From contig NZ_JASTWJ010000001.1 of NCBI RefSeq assembly GCF_030499515.1, forward strand, positions 1-64,000: DNA of 64,000 nucleotides, written 5' to 3'. Of the stretch, positions 38,015 to 47,182 are shown one piece after another. Origin of the DNA: Streptomyces sp. DT2A-34. Lineage in GTDB: Bacteria > Actinomycetota > Actinomycetes > Streptomycetales > Streptomycetaceae. Made by a program: the position numbers and the translations under genes. The notes beneath the pieces were generated by a model. It saw nothing but the letters and a program-made list of their open reading frames with translations. It was not told the origin of the DNA and searched no databases. Position 1 is the first letter of the stretch. Each line of letters begins with the position of its first letter.

Positions 38015-39331
38015 TCATGTCTGGGTTGCAGCCTGTCGCCGGTAGTGGCTGTTCTTGGCCCGGGCCTGGTGCCGGCGCCTCCAGTCGGACCAGCTCAGCC
38101 GGTGGGCTGCATCGCTGAAGGGCCGGACGACGAGGGTGATGAACAGGCGCTGGATCTCGTTGCAGGTCAGCGGGATCAGGTCGTCCGGCCTGGGGCGGTG
38201 TGCGTGTTCATCGGCGCGGACGACGGCGAGGAAGGCATGGGCCAGCATGGCGAGGGTGACCCAGCGGGCCCAGGAGGGGTAGCGGCGGACCTGGTGCTCG
38301 TCCAGCCCGGCCAGCCCCTTCTGGCTCTGGAAGGTCTCCTCCACCCGCCATCTGGAACCTGCGACTTTGACCAGGGTGGCCAGGGATGTTGGTGTGGTGG
38401 AGTGACAGCGGTAGTACGCGAGTTCGCCGGTGGTGCGGTTGCGGCGGATCAGTAGCTGGTGGTGGCCCGGTGCCGTCTCGGCGAGGTCGATGACGTCCCA
38501 GTCGTAGAACCGCTGCCCCTTCGCGCCGCGTCCGGCCGAGAGCTTCTGCCAGGCTCTCTTCGGCACCTTCTTCGCCAGGGCATCAGCGCGGAACGGGCCC
38601 GCGCTGGTGGGTAGTTCGGCTGAGCAGGCGACCGCCAGGACGTAGCCGATGCCACGTTCCTCCAGAGCAGCCCGCAGTTTCGGGTTGCCGCCGTAGACCT
38701 CGTCACCGGTGACCCAGCCGACGCGGTGGCCGGCGTCCCAGAATCGTTCGATCATCGTGCGGGCCAGTTCTGGCTTGGTCGCGAAGACGGTGTCCTCGCC
38801 GAGCCCCGCGGCCCGGCAGCGGTCAGGGTCGCACGTCCAGGATCGCGGGATGTACAGCTCCCGGTCCACCGCCGCGTGTCCCCGCTCGCCCGCGTAGACG
38901 AGGTAGACGGCGACCTGGGAATTCTCGATCCGCCCTGCCGTGCCCGTGTACTGCCGCTGCACTCCGACGGTATGGGTGCCCTTCTTCACGTCGCCGGTCT
39001 CGTCGACGACCAGCACCGCGGCCTCGTCGTGGAGGTGCTCGACGACGTATTCGCGCACGTCGTCGCGGACGGCATCGGCATCCCAAGCGGCCTGGCACAG
39101 CAGATGCTGCATGCCGTGCGGGTCGGCCTCCCCGGCCCACTCCGCGATCGTCCAGCAGTTCTTGCGCGGCAGGTCCGACAGCAGCCCCAGCACCAACCAC
39201 CCTGCCCGCAGGCGGGGTTCGACCCGGGCGAACCGGCCCGCGATCCGACCCATGGCCACCTCGAACGCCTCCCGCCATCGGGCGGGATCTATCCTGTGAC
39301 CTCCGGCCACCGTCTCATCGTCAGTCCACAC
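38015..39331 (-). CDS. IS701-family transposase
   Basis: 438 residues, intact. The DDE core is AVLVVDETGDVKKGTHTVGV (first Asp), RVGWVTGDEVYGGNPKLRAA (second Asp), and RWRVEETFQSQKGLAGLDEH with the catalytic Glu, followed by WVTLAMLAHAFLAVVRADE. It ends 24 bp from the left tip. The ATG context is unremarkable; expression may come from within the element. Confidence 0.85.
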   Translation of the reverse strand: MWTDDETVAGGHRIDPARWREAFEVAMGRIAGRFARVEPRLRAGWLVLGLLSDLPRKNCWTIAEWAGEADPHGMQHLLCQAAWDADAVRDDVREYVVEHLHDEAAVLVVDETGDVKKGTHTVGVQRQYTGTAGRIENSQVAVYLVYAGERGHAAVDRELYIPRSWTCDPDRCRAAGLGEDTVFATKPELARTMIERFWDAGHRVGWVTGDEVYGGNPKLRAALEERGIGYVLAVACSAELPTSAGPFRADALAKKVPKRAWQKLSAGRGAKGQRFYDWDVIDLAETAPGHHQLLIRRNRTTGELAYYRCHSTTPTSLATLVKVAGSRWRVEETFQSQKGLAGLDEHQVRRYPSWARWVTLAMLAHAFLAVVRADEHAHRPRPDDLIPLTCNEIQRLFITLVVRPFSDAAHRLSWSDWRRRHQARAKNSHYRRQAATQT

Positions 39332-39382
39332 AACTCACGATGATCAACGGTGGTCGCACCCGTCTCCGCACCGGCCCGGGAG

Positions 39383-40006
39383 TCACCGGTGGTTGGAGCC
39401 GAATCTGTCGTCGATGTCCGGGATCCAGAAGCAGATCTCCAACGTCTTCAGGCGGTCCCAGTGCCGCACACGCCGCCCATGTCTGATTGCGGCAGTCAGG
39501 CTCACGAGTAGCAGTGCCGCACAGCCTCCTGCCAGCACACGATCGGGTCCCGCGACGAGCTCGATCACTACGACGACGAGCGCGAACACCAGGGCGAGGG
39601 CCGAGTTCCGTAGCATCAACGCGAGGCCCTGCAGCCGAGTGATCTCGCCCGCTGCCTCCTTGTCGTGGAGTTCCACCGCAGCCAACAGCAGAGACACATC
39701 AGCGCGGACGAAGGCTCGGTCCCGGGCCTCGGGCACTCTGGCAACAAAGTCAAGGCGAGCGTCATCGAGACTCCAGTTCCAGCGCGGTGCCACCTTGTCC
39801 AAGAGGGCGCTCAGAGGATAGGCGAGATGCCCCAGCAGGTAACTGGCAACAGCGGCTCCGACCACCTGCAGCACTGACGGTGCCGAGGCCAGACTCGCGA
39901 GATCGATGATGTTCAAGCGTGCGAGCACGTAAATGATCAAGGACAGATGCAGCGCTCCAGGTATCCCGTAGGTGAACAGATCGAAGATGCCTACAGCAAA
40001 GGTCAC
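39383..40006 (-). CDS. Membrane protein carried inside the IS701-type element
   Basis: 207 residues. Predicted membrane segments are about residues 8-32 (LFTYGIPGALHLSLIIYVLA), 43-66, 133-152 (LALVFALVVVVIELVAG) and 155-172. A soluble amphipathic region lies between (LDDARLDFVARVPEARDRAF), with a final cytosolic tail LKTLEICFWIPDID. I do not recognise the family. The layout, paired membrane helices around a charged cytoplasmic module, is seen in membrane partners of bacterial immunity proteins, but that is only an analogy. It lies 51 bp upstream of the transposase, same direction, between the element's repeats. Confidence 0.65.
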   Translation of the reverse strand: MTFAVGIFDLFTYGIPGALHLSLIIYVLARLNIIDLASLASAPSVLQVVGAAVASYLLGHLAYPLSALLDKVAPRWNWSLDDARLDFVARVPEARDRAFVRADVSLLLAAVELHDKEAAGEITRLQGLALMLRNSALALVFALVVVVIELVAGPDRVLAGGCAALLLVSLTAAIRHGRRVRHWDRLKTLEICFWIPDIDDRFGSNHR

Positions 40007-40198
40007 GATGCTCCCCCGGACTCGCCAAGGCTCCTGACTCTAGTGCGTAGAGGCCGGGCATGGTTTTGACGAGTCCAGAGCTTCCCTGCCTGGCCGTGAT
40101 GCCGTAGCGCCGCGAGCATCGCTGCCAAGCCGACGTGGGGTGGCTTGCTCCATGCCGATGGCAAGCAAACGTGAAGATCACGATCTACAGCTGGAGTA

Positions 40199-40445
40199 CT
40201 AGCGCACCGCACGGGCGATGGGACGAGCCCCGGAAAGTGATCTTACCGATATCCTCAAGGGGTTCGAGTCCACGCAGGCAGATGCTGACGGCGAACGTCA
40301 TACCGAAGCCAGCGCCGCCATGGATACACATCACGGCCCGCGCGGCGACCGCGTCGCAGATGTTCTCCCCGGCGGTGAGCAGGGCACGGGTGGTAACCAC
40401 GGACGCATCGGACAGGTCGACGTACTGGTAGATGGCCGCGGTCAC
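40199..40445 (-). pseudogene. AAA ATPase (TniB-like), N-terminal fragment
   Basis: SDASVVTTRALLTAGENICD, AVAARAVMCIHGGAGFGMTF and LRGLEPLEDIGKITFRG. The spacing around the G-x4-G-x-T segment matches the P-loop of TniB/IstB-like ATPases, but the Walker Lys is Met (GFGMT). The gene is cut by the IS701 tip at 40198, right after the first beta-strands. It may be a relic of the Tn7/Mu-type system that also left the TniQ gene at 21478. Confidence 0.4.
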
Positions 40446-40657
40446 GAGGCATCTTCCGTCTTCAGCGGCCTACGCAGTCGATCCGGGCGGGCCGTCGGCG
40501 GCCTCGTCTGCCAGACTGCTCGGGTGATCGTCCTTCCAGGGCACCCCAACGACGTCGGCGCAGGCGAGGCGGCCGCGACTCGGAGGGAGAACAGGGCCGA
40601 CACCGGGGTGACGAGCGCGCGGGACCCCTCCCGGGGACCCGCGTATAGAACGGCCCC

Positions 40658-41200
40658 ATGACCACATCGGAAACATCGGCCCGCCGCCGTACGGGCTGGC
40701 TGTCTGCGGCGCGCGGCGCGGCGGGGACCGCCTGCGCCCTCCTGGCCCTCGCCGCCGCGCTGACCGGCTGCGGCTCCGACTCGGGCGGCGACGCGGGGGC
40801 GCCCGCGCCAGCCGCACCGTCGCGTTCGGCCGAACCGTCGACCGCCTCGCCCACGCCCACGAAGCCCTCTTCATCGCCGTCGCCGACCGCGGTGAAGCCG
40901 ATGAAGCCGTCAACCCCGGCCGAGCTGCGGGCCTGTGCAGACGGAAGCTGCACGGTCGTCGTGACGAAGGGCACCGAGATCCCGCGCGCCGCCGGCCTTA
41001 GGGCGGGACCGTTCACAGTGAGCGCCGTCGGTGCCGAGGGCGTGGACCTGACCTCGGTCGACGCGAGCGGATTCACCTCCAACCTGCTCGGGCAACGCCC
41101 CGACCAGGGCGGACCCTCCACCGTCAACGAGCTGTCGATCGCCGTTCTCGCCATCGTGGAGGACACCGCGAAGCTGCGGCTCTTCCCGGCGGAGCACTAG
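40658..41200 (+). CDS. Lipoprotein, unknown function
   Basis: 180 residues. A twin-Arg-like basic start (RRRTGWL), a hydrophobic stretch and the lipobox LTGC, then a long Ser/Pro/Thr/Ala linker (SPTPTKPSSSPSPT) and a small C-terminal domain (ADGSCTVVVTKGTEIPRAAG). Membrane-anchored on the outer face. First of three adjacent rightward genes for exported or anchored proteins. Confidence 0.7.
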   Translation: MTTSETSARRRTGWLSAARGAAGTACALLALAAALTGCGSDSGGDAGAPAPAAPSRSAEPSTASPTPTKPSSSPSPTAVKPMKPSTPAELRACADGSCTVVVTKGTEIPRAAGLRAGPFTVSAVGAEGVDLTSVDASGFTSNLLGQRPDQGGPSTVNELSIAVLAIVEDTAKLRLFPAEH

Positions 41201-41231
41201 TTTTCGCACGCGTCTTCGAGGAGGAATGGCC

Positions 41232-41678
41232 ATGGGGCAGGTACGCGAGGGTGCACGGTTGGGGACTTGGGCCGTCGGCGGGGTCATCGGCCTGGCGGTG
41301 TTGTACGTGATCGGGGTGTTCGCCTTCGGCGGCGCGGGGTGGATCACTGCCCCGTTCCGCGGTGAGGCGGACAAGCGCGAGAACACCGTCGGCTCGGGCG
41401 AGTTCCGTCAGACCACATACGAGGAGTTCTTCGATCTGTGCGAGGCCGTGCAGAACGCCGAAGGGACGATCCAGGCGCTCCGGGAGGAGCGGAAGACCGC
41501 TTCGCAGACTCGTACGACGCAGATCGACCAGTCGATCACCGCGCTGAAGGCCACGCGGATCGAGTCGGTCAACGCCTACAACTCGAAGGCCGCCCAGGAG
41601 CACCGCGCGCCCTTCCGTGACAAGGATCTGCCGTACCGGCTGGATACCACCGCCGAGCGCACGACGTGCACCAACTGA
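41232..41678 (+). CDS. Membrane-anchored protein with coiled-coil ectodomain
   Basis: Start 41232 is preferred over 41226 because GAGGAGG lies eight bases before it. One membrane segment (GVIGLAVLYVIGVFAFGGAG), then an extracellular helical domain (AEGTIQALREERKTASQTRT, QIDQSITALKATRIESVNAY) with two Cys. Close to the flanking lipoproteins (31 and 34 bp), so probably one operon. Family unknown. Confidence 0.7.
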   Translation: MGQVREGARLGTWAVGGVIGLAVLYVIGVFAFGGAGWITAPFRGEADKRENTVGSGEFRQTTYEEFFDLCEAVQNAEGTIQALREERKTASQTRTTQIDQSITALKATRIESVNAYNSKAAQEHRAPFRDKDLPYRLDTTAERTTCTN

Positions 41679-41712
41679 TCCCCATCTCATCCCGGGAAGA
41701 GGGCAGCACCCC

Positions 41713-42276
41713 ATGAAGAAGTTCGCACGCACGGCCCTGACCACCGTCGTCGCGCTCGTTGTGGGCCTTGCCCTGACGTCCTGCACCGACTCCAGCCAGG
41801 ACAAGGAGAACAAGGCCAAGCAGGAGAACTACGACCACCTCGTGGCCCAGCAGCCGGCGGGCCGCATGGAGTACTCGCCGACCCGCGAAGCGATCAACCA
41901 GTGGATCAAGACATGGGGGAAGCGGGGCAAACTCTCGTACGTCTACATCCAGAACGCCAACGGCGAGTACGGGTACTTCATCATGAAGGGCCTGCCGGTG
42001 CCGCGCTGCAAGATGCTCACTCCGACGGAGAAGGCGGAGTCCTCCTCCCACGGCGTCGCGGTCCTCGCACAGCCCGGCATGGACGGCACGTACACGTCGG
42101 GTTCCACCTGCAATGCCTACTACGGTTTCGACGCCACGACGGATGCGTACATGGAGTTCACGGTCGGCACGAACCAGTCGTTCTTCCTGTTCGACAAACC
42201 CATGACGATGCCGGAGTACGCCAGCGCCAAGCAGTTGGGGCCGACCTCGGTCAAGGACGTCGAGAAGCAACCCTGA
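41713..42276 (+). CDS. Lipoprotein, unknown function
   Basis: 187 residues. Signal MKKFARTALTTVVALVVGLA and lipobox LTSC. The ectodomain has SPTREAINQWIKTWGKRGKL, SYVYIQNANGEYGYFIMKGL and two Cys that may pair (PRCKMLTP, GSTCNAYYGF). Phage- or plasmid-like lipoproteins of this type occur in actinobacteria. Likely cotranscribed with the two genes upstream; all three are about the same age and codon use. Confidence 0.7.
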   Translation: MKKFARTALTTVVALVVGLALTSCTDSSQDKENKAKQENYDHLVAQQPAGRMEYSPTREAINQWIKTWGKRGKLSYVYIQNANGEYGYFIMKGLPVPRCKMLTPTEKAESSSHGVAVLAQPGMDGTYTSGSTCNAYYGFDATTDAYMEFTVGTNQSFFLFDKPMTMPEYASAKQLGPTSVKDVEKQP

Positions 42277-42289
42277 GCCGGCGGGGCCG

Positions 42290-42500
42290 GTTGGAAGACC
42301 GCCAACTGCCGGAGGTCCCAGAGCCGACGGCCCGGCCCGGCCAACCGGTGGATCTGATGGCCGCGCAGCAGCAGTCCGTGGACAAGGCCCGAGCCGCGCG
42401 CGGCGAGGACGATGCGAACCTCCCCGAACTGCCGGCGACGGCAACGAAGGCCACGGCCCGGAAGACCGCGAGGAAGTCGCCTGCCAAGAAGGCTCCCTAG
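42290..42500 (+). pseudogene. Ku protein, C-terminal scrap
   Basis: One forward frame reads VDLMAAQQQSVDKARAARGE, then a Lys/Ala/Thr-rich tail (KATARKTARKSPAKKAP) to a stop at 42500. This is how Streptomyces Ku (non-homologous end joining) proteins end: a last helix and a basic, histone-like tail. The Ku core is absent. No connection to the upstream lipoprotein frame. Confidence 0.5.
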
Positions 42501-42945
42501 ATAAAGCCCCGGCACAGCGTGTAGGGCCTCGGACACTGCTGGCACGCCGCGCGGTACGTCGAGGACGTGTCGCGCGTCTCGGCGACACGTACCGCAGACA
42601 GCCCCGGCATCTGGCCGGCCCACTGCTCGTAAAGCCCAGACGGCGAAGAGTTGGGCGGTCGGCCGCTCTCCGACGATCTCATTCAGATCCCGTCCGCGCA
42701 GCTGCTCTTCGGCCCACTGCTGGAGTGTGGACTCGTGCTCCGCTGCCGAGTGAACCCCGACCAAGATCGCGCTGGTGAACGCCGGGCCAACCAACACCGA
42801 TATCCAGATGCCTCTGGGCTGATGCAACGAACGCCGTCTCTGCGGATTCCAAAGCGTTGCAGGCGCTCCGATAAGCCGTGATCACATCTCGGTCGTCGAG
42901 AGCACTGCTCTCATGAAACACGGCAATGTTCGGGTGATCAGTCAT
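42497..42945 (-). pseudogene. Membrane protein of unknown function, two frameshifts
   Basis: ATG at 42945 with GGAGG upstream: TDHPNIAVFHESSALDDRDV, AYRSACNALESAETAFVAS. The next frame continues with a membrane segment (ISVLVGPAFTSAILVGVHSA) and EQLRGRDLNEIVGERPTAQL, and the third with LYEQWAGQMPGLSAVRVAET to a stop at 42497. Together they make one protein of about 145 residues with at least one membrane helix. Not recognised. Confidence 0.4.
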
Positions 42946-43098
42946 CACAGCCTCCACTAGCCCCCGCGAACGTAACCGCAAGCCAGCACGACAGCCGCAG
43001 ACACACCGGGTTGGCCGGCCCTTGGCTACCCACTTGGGACCCACCGGGGCCACAGCGATCTCCGACGCCTTCGCTCCACCGACTAGGCGTGTCGCCTA

Positions 43099-43677
43099 CT
43101 ACAACCGACCTTGCCACCCTGAACTCGCGGCTTCGGTCAGGGCAGGTACTGGCGGGTCTCTGCCCGGGCGAGCACCGAATCCCGTATCCGGGCCGGCTTG
43201 CAGGTAGCAGACGAGCCGATCCAGATGTGCCGTCAGGTTCTTGTGCCGCCGTAGCTCGCCGATCTGCTCGACCGCGAGATCGCGCCAGTGATCGGCGAGA
43301 GCACGGGCCTCAGCAGGAGTGAGGGAAAGCGCGGCGACGGTGTCGGCCGCCAGTGTCTCGGGGCTCCAGTCCTCGTCCTCGTTTTCCGGACCCAGGTGAT
43401 CGATCATCCACATCCGCAGCATGAAGTTCTGCCGAGCCGTCCGTGCCCGATCCCACAAGCCGTCGCAGGGCAGACGCTGGTTGGCCCGCAACGACAGCTT
43501 GGCCCACTGCTGGCGGGCTTCGCGGGGTTGGTCGGCGCGATAGGCATGACCCAGCGCAACGACGCGTACCGCCTCAAGCTGCTGGCCTTGGGCGTCCGAG
43601 GCGAACGACTGAAGGCGTTCGCTCGTCCATGTGCTGAGGTCCCGGCCTGGGTCTTCATGATTGGCGTCGACGTTCAA
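43099..43677 (-). CDS. Helical hypothetical protein, 192 aa
   Basis: Mostly alpha-helical, Trp-rich: LQSFASDAQGQQLEAVRVVA, DGLWDRARTARQNFMLRMWM, LTPAEARALADHWRDLAVEQ. The first 150 residues look coding; the last 35 (GARPGRDPPVPALTEAASSG) look like read-through and may mark a truncated 3' end. Its start overlaps the gene upstream by 23 bp. Function unknown. Confidence 0.5.
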   Translation of the reverse strand: MNVDANHEDPGRDLSTWTSERLQSFASDAQGQQLEAVRVVALGHAYRADQPREARQQWAKLSLRANQRLPCDGLWDRARTARQNFMLRMWMIDHLGPENEDEDWSPETLAADTVAALSLTPAEARALADHWRDLAVEQIGELRRHKNLTAHLDRLVCYLQAGPDTGFGARPGRDPPVPALTEAASSGWQGRL

Positions 43678-43963
43678 GAGTCCTCGCTTCTCTGAACTGG
43701 CGCCGACGGGTGCGGATCACGTCCCAGACGATTGCGGCGGTCAGCGCGCGCAGGGCGTCATCGTATGGGTGACGGTCGAACTGGAACGGACCGAATGCCG
43801 TGCAGTCGCGGGTCTTGCGATGGGGTTGCTTGAAGGAGTCCCAGATCACGAGGTCGCTCTGGTGGACCGTCCGAGGAAGTGGTCCCGCACGGACGGGCGG
43901 AGTGCCAGCGGTGGGCGGTTCGACCTGTGTCCCGGCCGTCCGCTCGGAGCGTGATCGTTCCAC
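43655..43963 (-). pseudogene. Hypothetical gene fragment
   Basis: VHQSDLVIWDSFKQPHRKTR, FGPFQFDRHPYDDALRALTA and AIVWDVIRTRRRQFREARTL form a coding-like stretch; the N-terminal 35 residues look like chance frame. Translational overlap with the gene at 43099-43677 suggests they were an operon. Its true 5' end is probably lost at the decarboxylase-like fragment. Confidence 0.35.
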
Positions 43964-44130
43964 GCTGTTTCGGGGTGCCCCACAGGGTGCGTCCCCCGAC
44001 CAGGGCCTGTTTGGTGTCGACCCATGCGGCCACGGTGCCGGCGGGCGGCTGGGCAGTGACCGTGCCGCACGGCCAGGGCGACGAGGGATTTCGCGGTAGG
44101 TGAGGACACTGCCGGGCTGGTAGTCGACTT
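43880..44130 (-). pseudogene. Acetoacetate decarboxylase-like fragment
   Basis: YQPGSVLTYREIP in one frame, then GTVAAWVDTKQALVGGRTLW and GTPKQRGTITL in the next. This is the VDSP-x-ALAGGR-x-LWG-x-PK block of the acetoacetate decarboxylase fold. One frameshift (near 44090) and missing ends; a relic. Confidence 0.4.
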
Positions 44131-44274
44131 AGAAGGTGACCAGGGTGGATCGGCGCCGCACGATCCATGAGCGGGTCCCTGGCTGCAGTGGCAGGACTGC
44201 AGATCGTCCACTGTGCGGGCGGTTCGGATGGGGGTGTAATGGAGGAGCAAATACACCCTCCCTTGGAGGGCGGT

Positions 44275-45169
44275 ATGAGCCCACCAACTCCTCCAAAGCC
44301 GGACGCCTGGCGTCGTCGGCGCCGGCTGCGCCGTGAGCGGGCGCCCAGACGCTTCAAGCACCCCTGGATCGCCGCGGCCCTGCTCCTTTGCGGCCTCCTT
44401 CTTGGCCTCGGCGGCTTGGGAGCCCTCCTGGGGGAAGACCAGCAGTCCACCTCAGATCCGCCGCCCGGAGAGATATATCCGACGGCACCACGCCCCGCGC
44501 TCATCACAGCCGCAGGAAACGCGCGATGATCCAGCGACGCCGACCACGAGACCATCGAGGACACCACAGCCGGGCGTGGTGGTGCTCCGCGTCATCGACG
44601 GCGACACCATCGAGGTGCGCGGCAGCGGACAGGTCGTCCCGGAGGGCAGCGTGGCCCGCGTGCGGCTCCTGGAGATCGACGCCCCGGAGCGGGGCGCCTG
44701 CTTCGCCGACGACGCGACCGCCCGCACTGCCGCACTGCTGCCGCCCGGCAGCAGCGCACGCGCCGAACGCGACACGGAACTCACCGATCGCTACGACCGC
44801 TACCTGCTGTACGTGTGGAACGAGCAGGGCGTCTTCGTCAACGAATCCCTTGTCCGAAGCGGGCACGCCAAGGCGGTCCTCTACCCTCCGAATGACAAGT
44901 ACTGGACCAGGATCTCGGGTGCCGAGGACACTGCCCGCCAGGCTGGTGCCGGTTTGTGGAGCACGTGCTCCGATGCATCGAGCACGCCTACCGCTCCCTC
45001 CGACATACCTGCCCCCGACACCCCAACCCGCCCGAACCTGCCGGACGGCCCTCCCGCCGGTGTTCCCGACGTGGACTGCTCCGATCTGTCCGGCCCGGTC
45101 TGGGTCGGCCCCAATGACCCACACCGGCTCGACGCGGACGGTGACGGCATCGGTTGCGATGCCAGTTGA
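44275..45169 (+). pseudogene. Membrane-anchored thermonuclease with Excalibur domain, frameshifted
   Basis: The start at 44275 has GGAGG before it. The N-terminus is basic with one membrane anchor (WIAAALLLCGLLLGLGGLGA) and a linker. The frame breaks near 44520 (the first frame stops at 44529); in the next frame the staphylococcal-nuclease domain runs VVVLRVIDGDTIEVRGSGQV, VRLLEIDAPERG, LTDRYDRYLLYVW and LVRSGHAKAV, then a Pro-rich linker and an Excalibur motif (DPHRLDADGDGIGCDAS). Nuclease residues around IDAPE and DRYDR are present, so a single-base fix would restore an extracellular nuclease of about 295 residues. Confidence 0.6.
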
Positions 45170-45432
45170 ACAACGCCGGCCTCGGCAGGAAAGCGCATGA
45201 CCAAGTCGGCTGTTCCCCGCGCCGGTACACGCCCCCGCGCGCCGTGTGGCAAAGCTCGACGAGAGGAGCACGCCGTCCGCACAGGAGGTACGGGGCAGCC
45301 TTGGCCGCCCTTGCCCGCCCGGCTCACGAACTCGGCGGTGATCAGCCCCTCGCCGAACGGGAGAGCCGACCGACACCGACGGGAAAGAGTCGCGTCCGCG
45401 CATCAGACACGGCCCAAGCACGCGACGTCCAT

Positions 45433-45831
45433 TCAGGACCGGCGGCGAGCCCTCAACACGTAGCCGCCGACAGCGAAGGCACTGGCTGTCAGGCCCACGC
45501 CGAGTGTGATGGCCCAGCCGGACGTTCCCACGCTGGAGGCGCCTCCAACCCCGCCCCTCACTCCACGCGTTGGGGTTGCAGCAGGAGTCACGGTTCCCGC
45601 GGCAGCGGCAGTGCCGCGGCGTGGCAGCGCCTCGCAGGCGATCTGGTCGTCGGGCCCCTGGTCCTCGTCGAGCCGATGAGGATCGCTGGGATCCTGGTTG
45701 AAGAATGCCTGCGCATCTTCCTGGAAAGCGAAGTCGCGGCAGTCGAGGTCCTGGGCATGAGCAACACCAGACAAAGGGGCGATCCACGCGACCGCGGCAA
45801 CTATGCCGGTGACAGCGGTACGGCTGCGCAT
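45433..45831 (-). CDS. Secreted Excalibur protein with C-terminal anchor
   Basis: GGGAGGAG precedes the ATG at 45831. A signal peptide (MRSRTAVTGIVAAVAWIAPL, ending AHA) is followed by an Excalibur Ca-binding module (DLDCRDFAFQEDAQAFFNQD, then DPHRLDEDQGPDDQIACEAL), a Gly/Thr/Ala linker, and a C-terminal membrane helix with a basic tail (LTASAFAVGGYVLRARRRS). It probably sits on the outer face of the membrane. The Excalibur sequence resembles the one in the nuclease gene 260 bp away on the other strand; the two genes converge. Confidence 0.75.
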   Translation of the reverse strand: MRSRTAVTGIVAAVAWIAPLSGVAHAQDLDCRDFAFQEDAQAFFNQDPSDPHRLDEDQGPDDQIACEALPRRGTAAAAGTVTPAATPTRGVRGGVGGASSVGTSGWAITLGVGLTASAFAVGGYVLRARRRS

Positions 45832-46357
45832 GAGCTTCTCCTCCCGGCCGAAGTGGACGGTCAGCTCCGACCCTAGGACCAGCCCACCGTCGCAGCCCGA
45901 GACAGTAGGCCAAACGACTGAACGACTGAACGACTGACAGTGAGGATTCGCCATGGCATCGTTCCAAGTCTTCAGCCCGCCGCCACGCCGTCGGCGGCGG
46001 GGGCGCGGCGGCGCCGACGCGCAACACCGGTGAGCGCGGCCCGGTCCCCAGCTGCGTCCGCGGCGCCCATCGCGCCCATCCCGGTCCCTCAACTAGCTCC
46101 AGACCGTGGGCGCGATCGCAAGGCGACACCGTGACCAGCCGACCGGCAGCCGCTTTCACCTCATAAGGCACCATGTCGCGGTAGACGTTGCGGGAAGTGA
46201 GTCGCAGGCAATCAGAGACTGCCGCCGGACCAGTCCCAGCGGGCCGTATCCCGGGCCGGGGGGCGACAACGCCCGCGCGCCGGAGCCGGCCGCCGCGACT
46301 CCCGCCGCATCCGGGGCTGCTCCGCACCGCATTCCGCGGGCCAGGCCGGGAAACAGG
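45832..46357. other. Gap without a supported gene
   Basis: Arg/Pro/Ala-rich open frames on both strands have no domain or start; probably the 5' region of the leftward Excalibur gene plus debris. Confidence 0.4.
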
Positions 46358-46850
46358 CTATGGCAGGCGCGGCGCGGGCCAGGCCGGCTTCCACCGCCAG
46401 GACGTCCACGTGTCGGCGTCCGCGAACGGACCGGAGGGTTCCTCGACCATCGCGAGGACCCAGGCGCGGGCGTCGTCGACGGCCTGGTGCTCGGTGTCGC
46501 TGATGATGCCGAGCCGTCGCAGGTGGGCGTACTCGTCTTCGTCCTTCCACGTGAGGCGGCTGAGGCCGGGGTGACGGCCAGGGCCACGGTGAGGTCGAAG
46601 GTGTCGAAGCCGTCCGGCGTACGGCGGGTCGGATGTTCGAAGTTCACGTACAAGTTGCGCATCCCGGCACTCGTGTAGAAGGCGTTGATGCTGAACCACG
46701 CGGTCGGCGGCTTCCACAGCAGCAGCTCGGTCTCCTGCCACAGCGCGGGAGCCACCTCCCACTCCCCCGTCGCCAGTCGCGTCGAACACCTCGGTACGCA
46801 CCGACCGGTCGCCGTCGGCACAGGGGTTCCCCGGTCTTCGTGGGGATCCC
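46358..46850 (-). pseudogene. DUF402-like protein, frameshifted
   Basis: One frame has LLLWKPPTAWFSINAFYTSA and YVNFEHPTRRTPDGFDTFDL, the YVN-x-E-x-P-x-R-T core of DUF402 (putative phosphatase/RNA-binding fold). After VALAVTPA (about 46565) the other frame carries WKDEDEYAHLRRLGIISDTE, the conserved acidic W-KDEDE motif, and ends at 46358. One indel separates them; the 5' end is unclear. Confidence 0.5.
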
Positions 46851-46854
46851 GCAT

Positions 46855-47182
46855 GGCGATCGTGTTGGGCAGACCTGGAGTCGCCGGGTTGAGTGAGGCT
46901 GTGGGTGTGCTGCGGGAGTGGCAGTACGAAGGGGCGCCGATGCAACCGCACCCTGGGGACCTGGGCTGGTTCTGGCGGTTCGGTGCAGGGGCGACGGCGC
47001 CTCGGACCTGGAGCCGGGACGGACAGATCCTCGCCGTCGGGCTGCTGGACGCTCCCCAGCTGTTGCGGCTGACGATCGCGCCGGACACCCAGCGGGACGA
47101 GGAGCTGGCGCAGCAGCTGATCGAGGACCTGACCGAGCCGGAGCACGGCGTACTGAGTAGGTGTTTCTCTTCCCGCTCGTAG
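46855..47182 (+). pseudogene. GNAT-type acetyltransferase, N-terminal fragment
   Basis: VAGLSEAVGVLREWQYEGAP, MQPHPGDLGWFWRFGAGATA, RTWSRDGQILAVGLLDAPQL and RLTIAPDTQRDEELAQQLIE are the first strands of a Streptomyces-type GNAT. The frame ends after ~109 residues, before the CoA-binding motif A. The 3' half is missing at about 47160. Confidence 0.45.

Larger units (their letters stand above)
37991..40198 (-). mobile_element. IS701-type element, 2.2 kb, with a passenger gene
   Basis: The tips are near-identical inverted repeats of about 27 bp starting TACTCCAGCTGTAGATCGTG at 37991 and, reading inward, at 40198. The flanks are TTAG (left) and CTAG (right), both fitting the YTAR target of IS701. 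Inside are a leftward transposase (38015-39331) and, upstream of it in the same direction, a 207-residue membrane-protein gene. IS701 elements are normally about 1.4 kb with one gene. A weak internal repeat near 39340 (shared ATCGTGA) might be an older, shorter right end. Confidence 0.75.

Noticed and set aside
41901..42500. Single gene covering the lipoprotein end and the Ku-like tail
   Set aside because: The first two thirds are a shadow of the lipoprotein; only the part after about 42290 has Ku-like character.
44228..44262. Hairpin before the nuclease gene as a riboswitch
   Set aside because: Only a simple stem (GGGTGTA/TACACCC) is visible, without any conserved riboswitch core.
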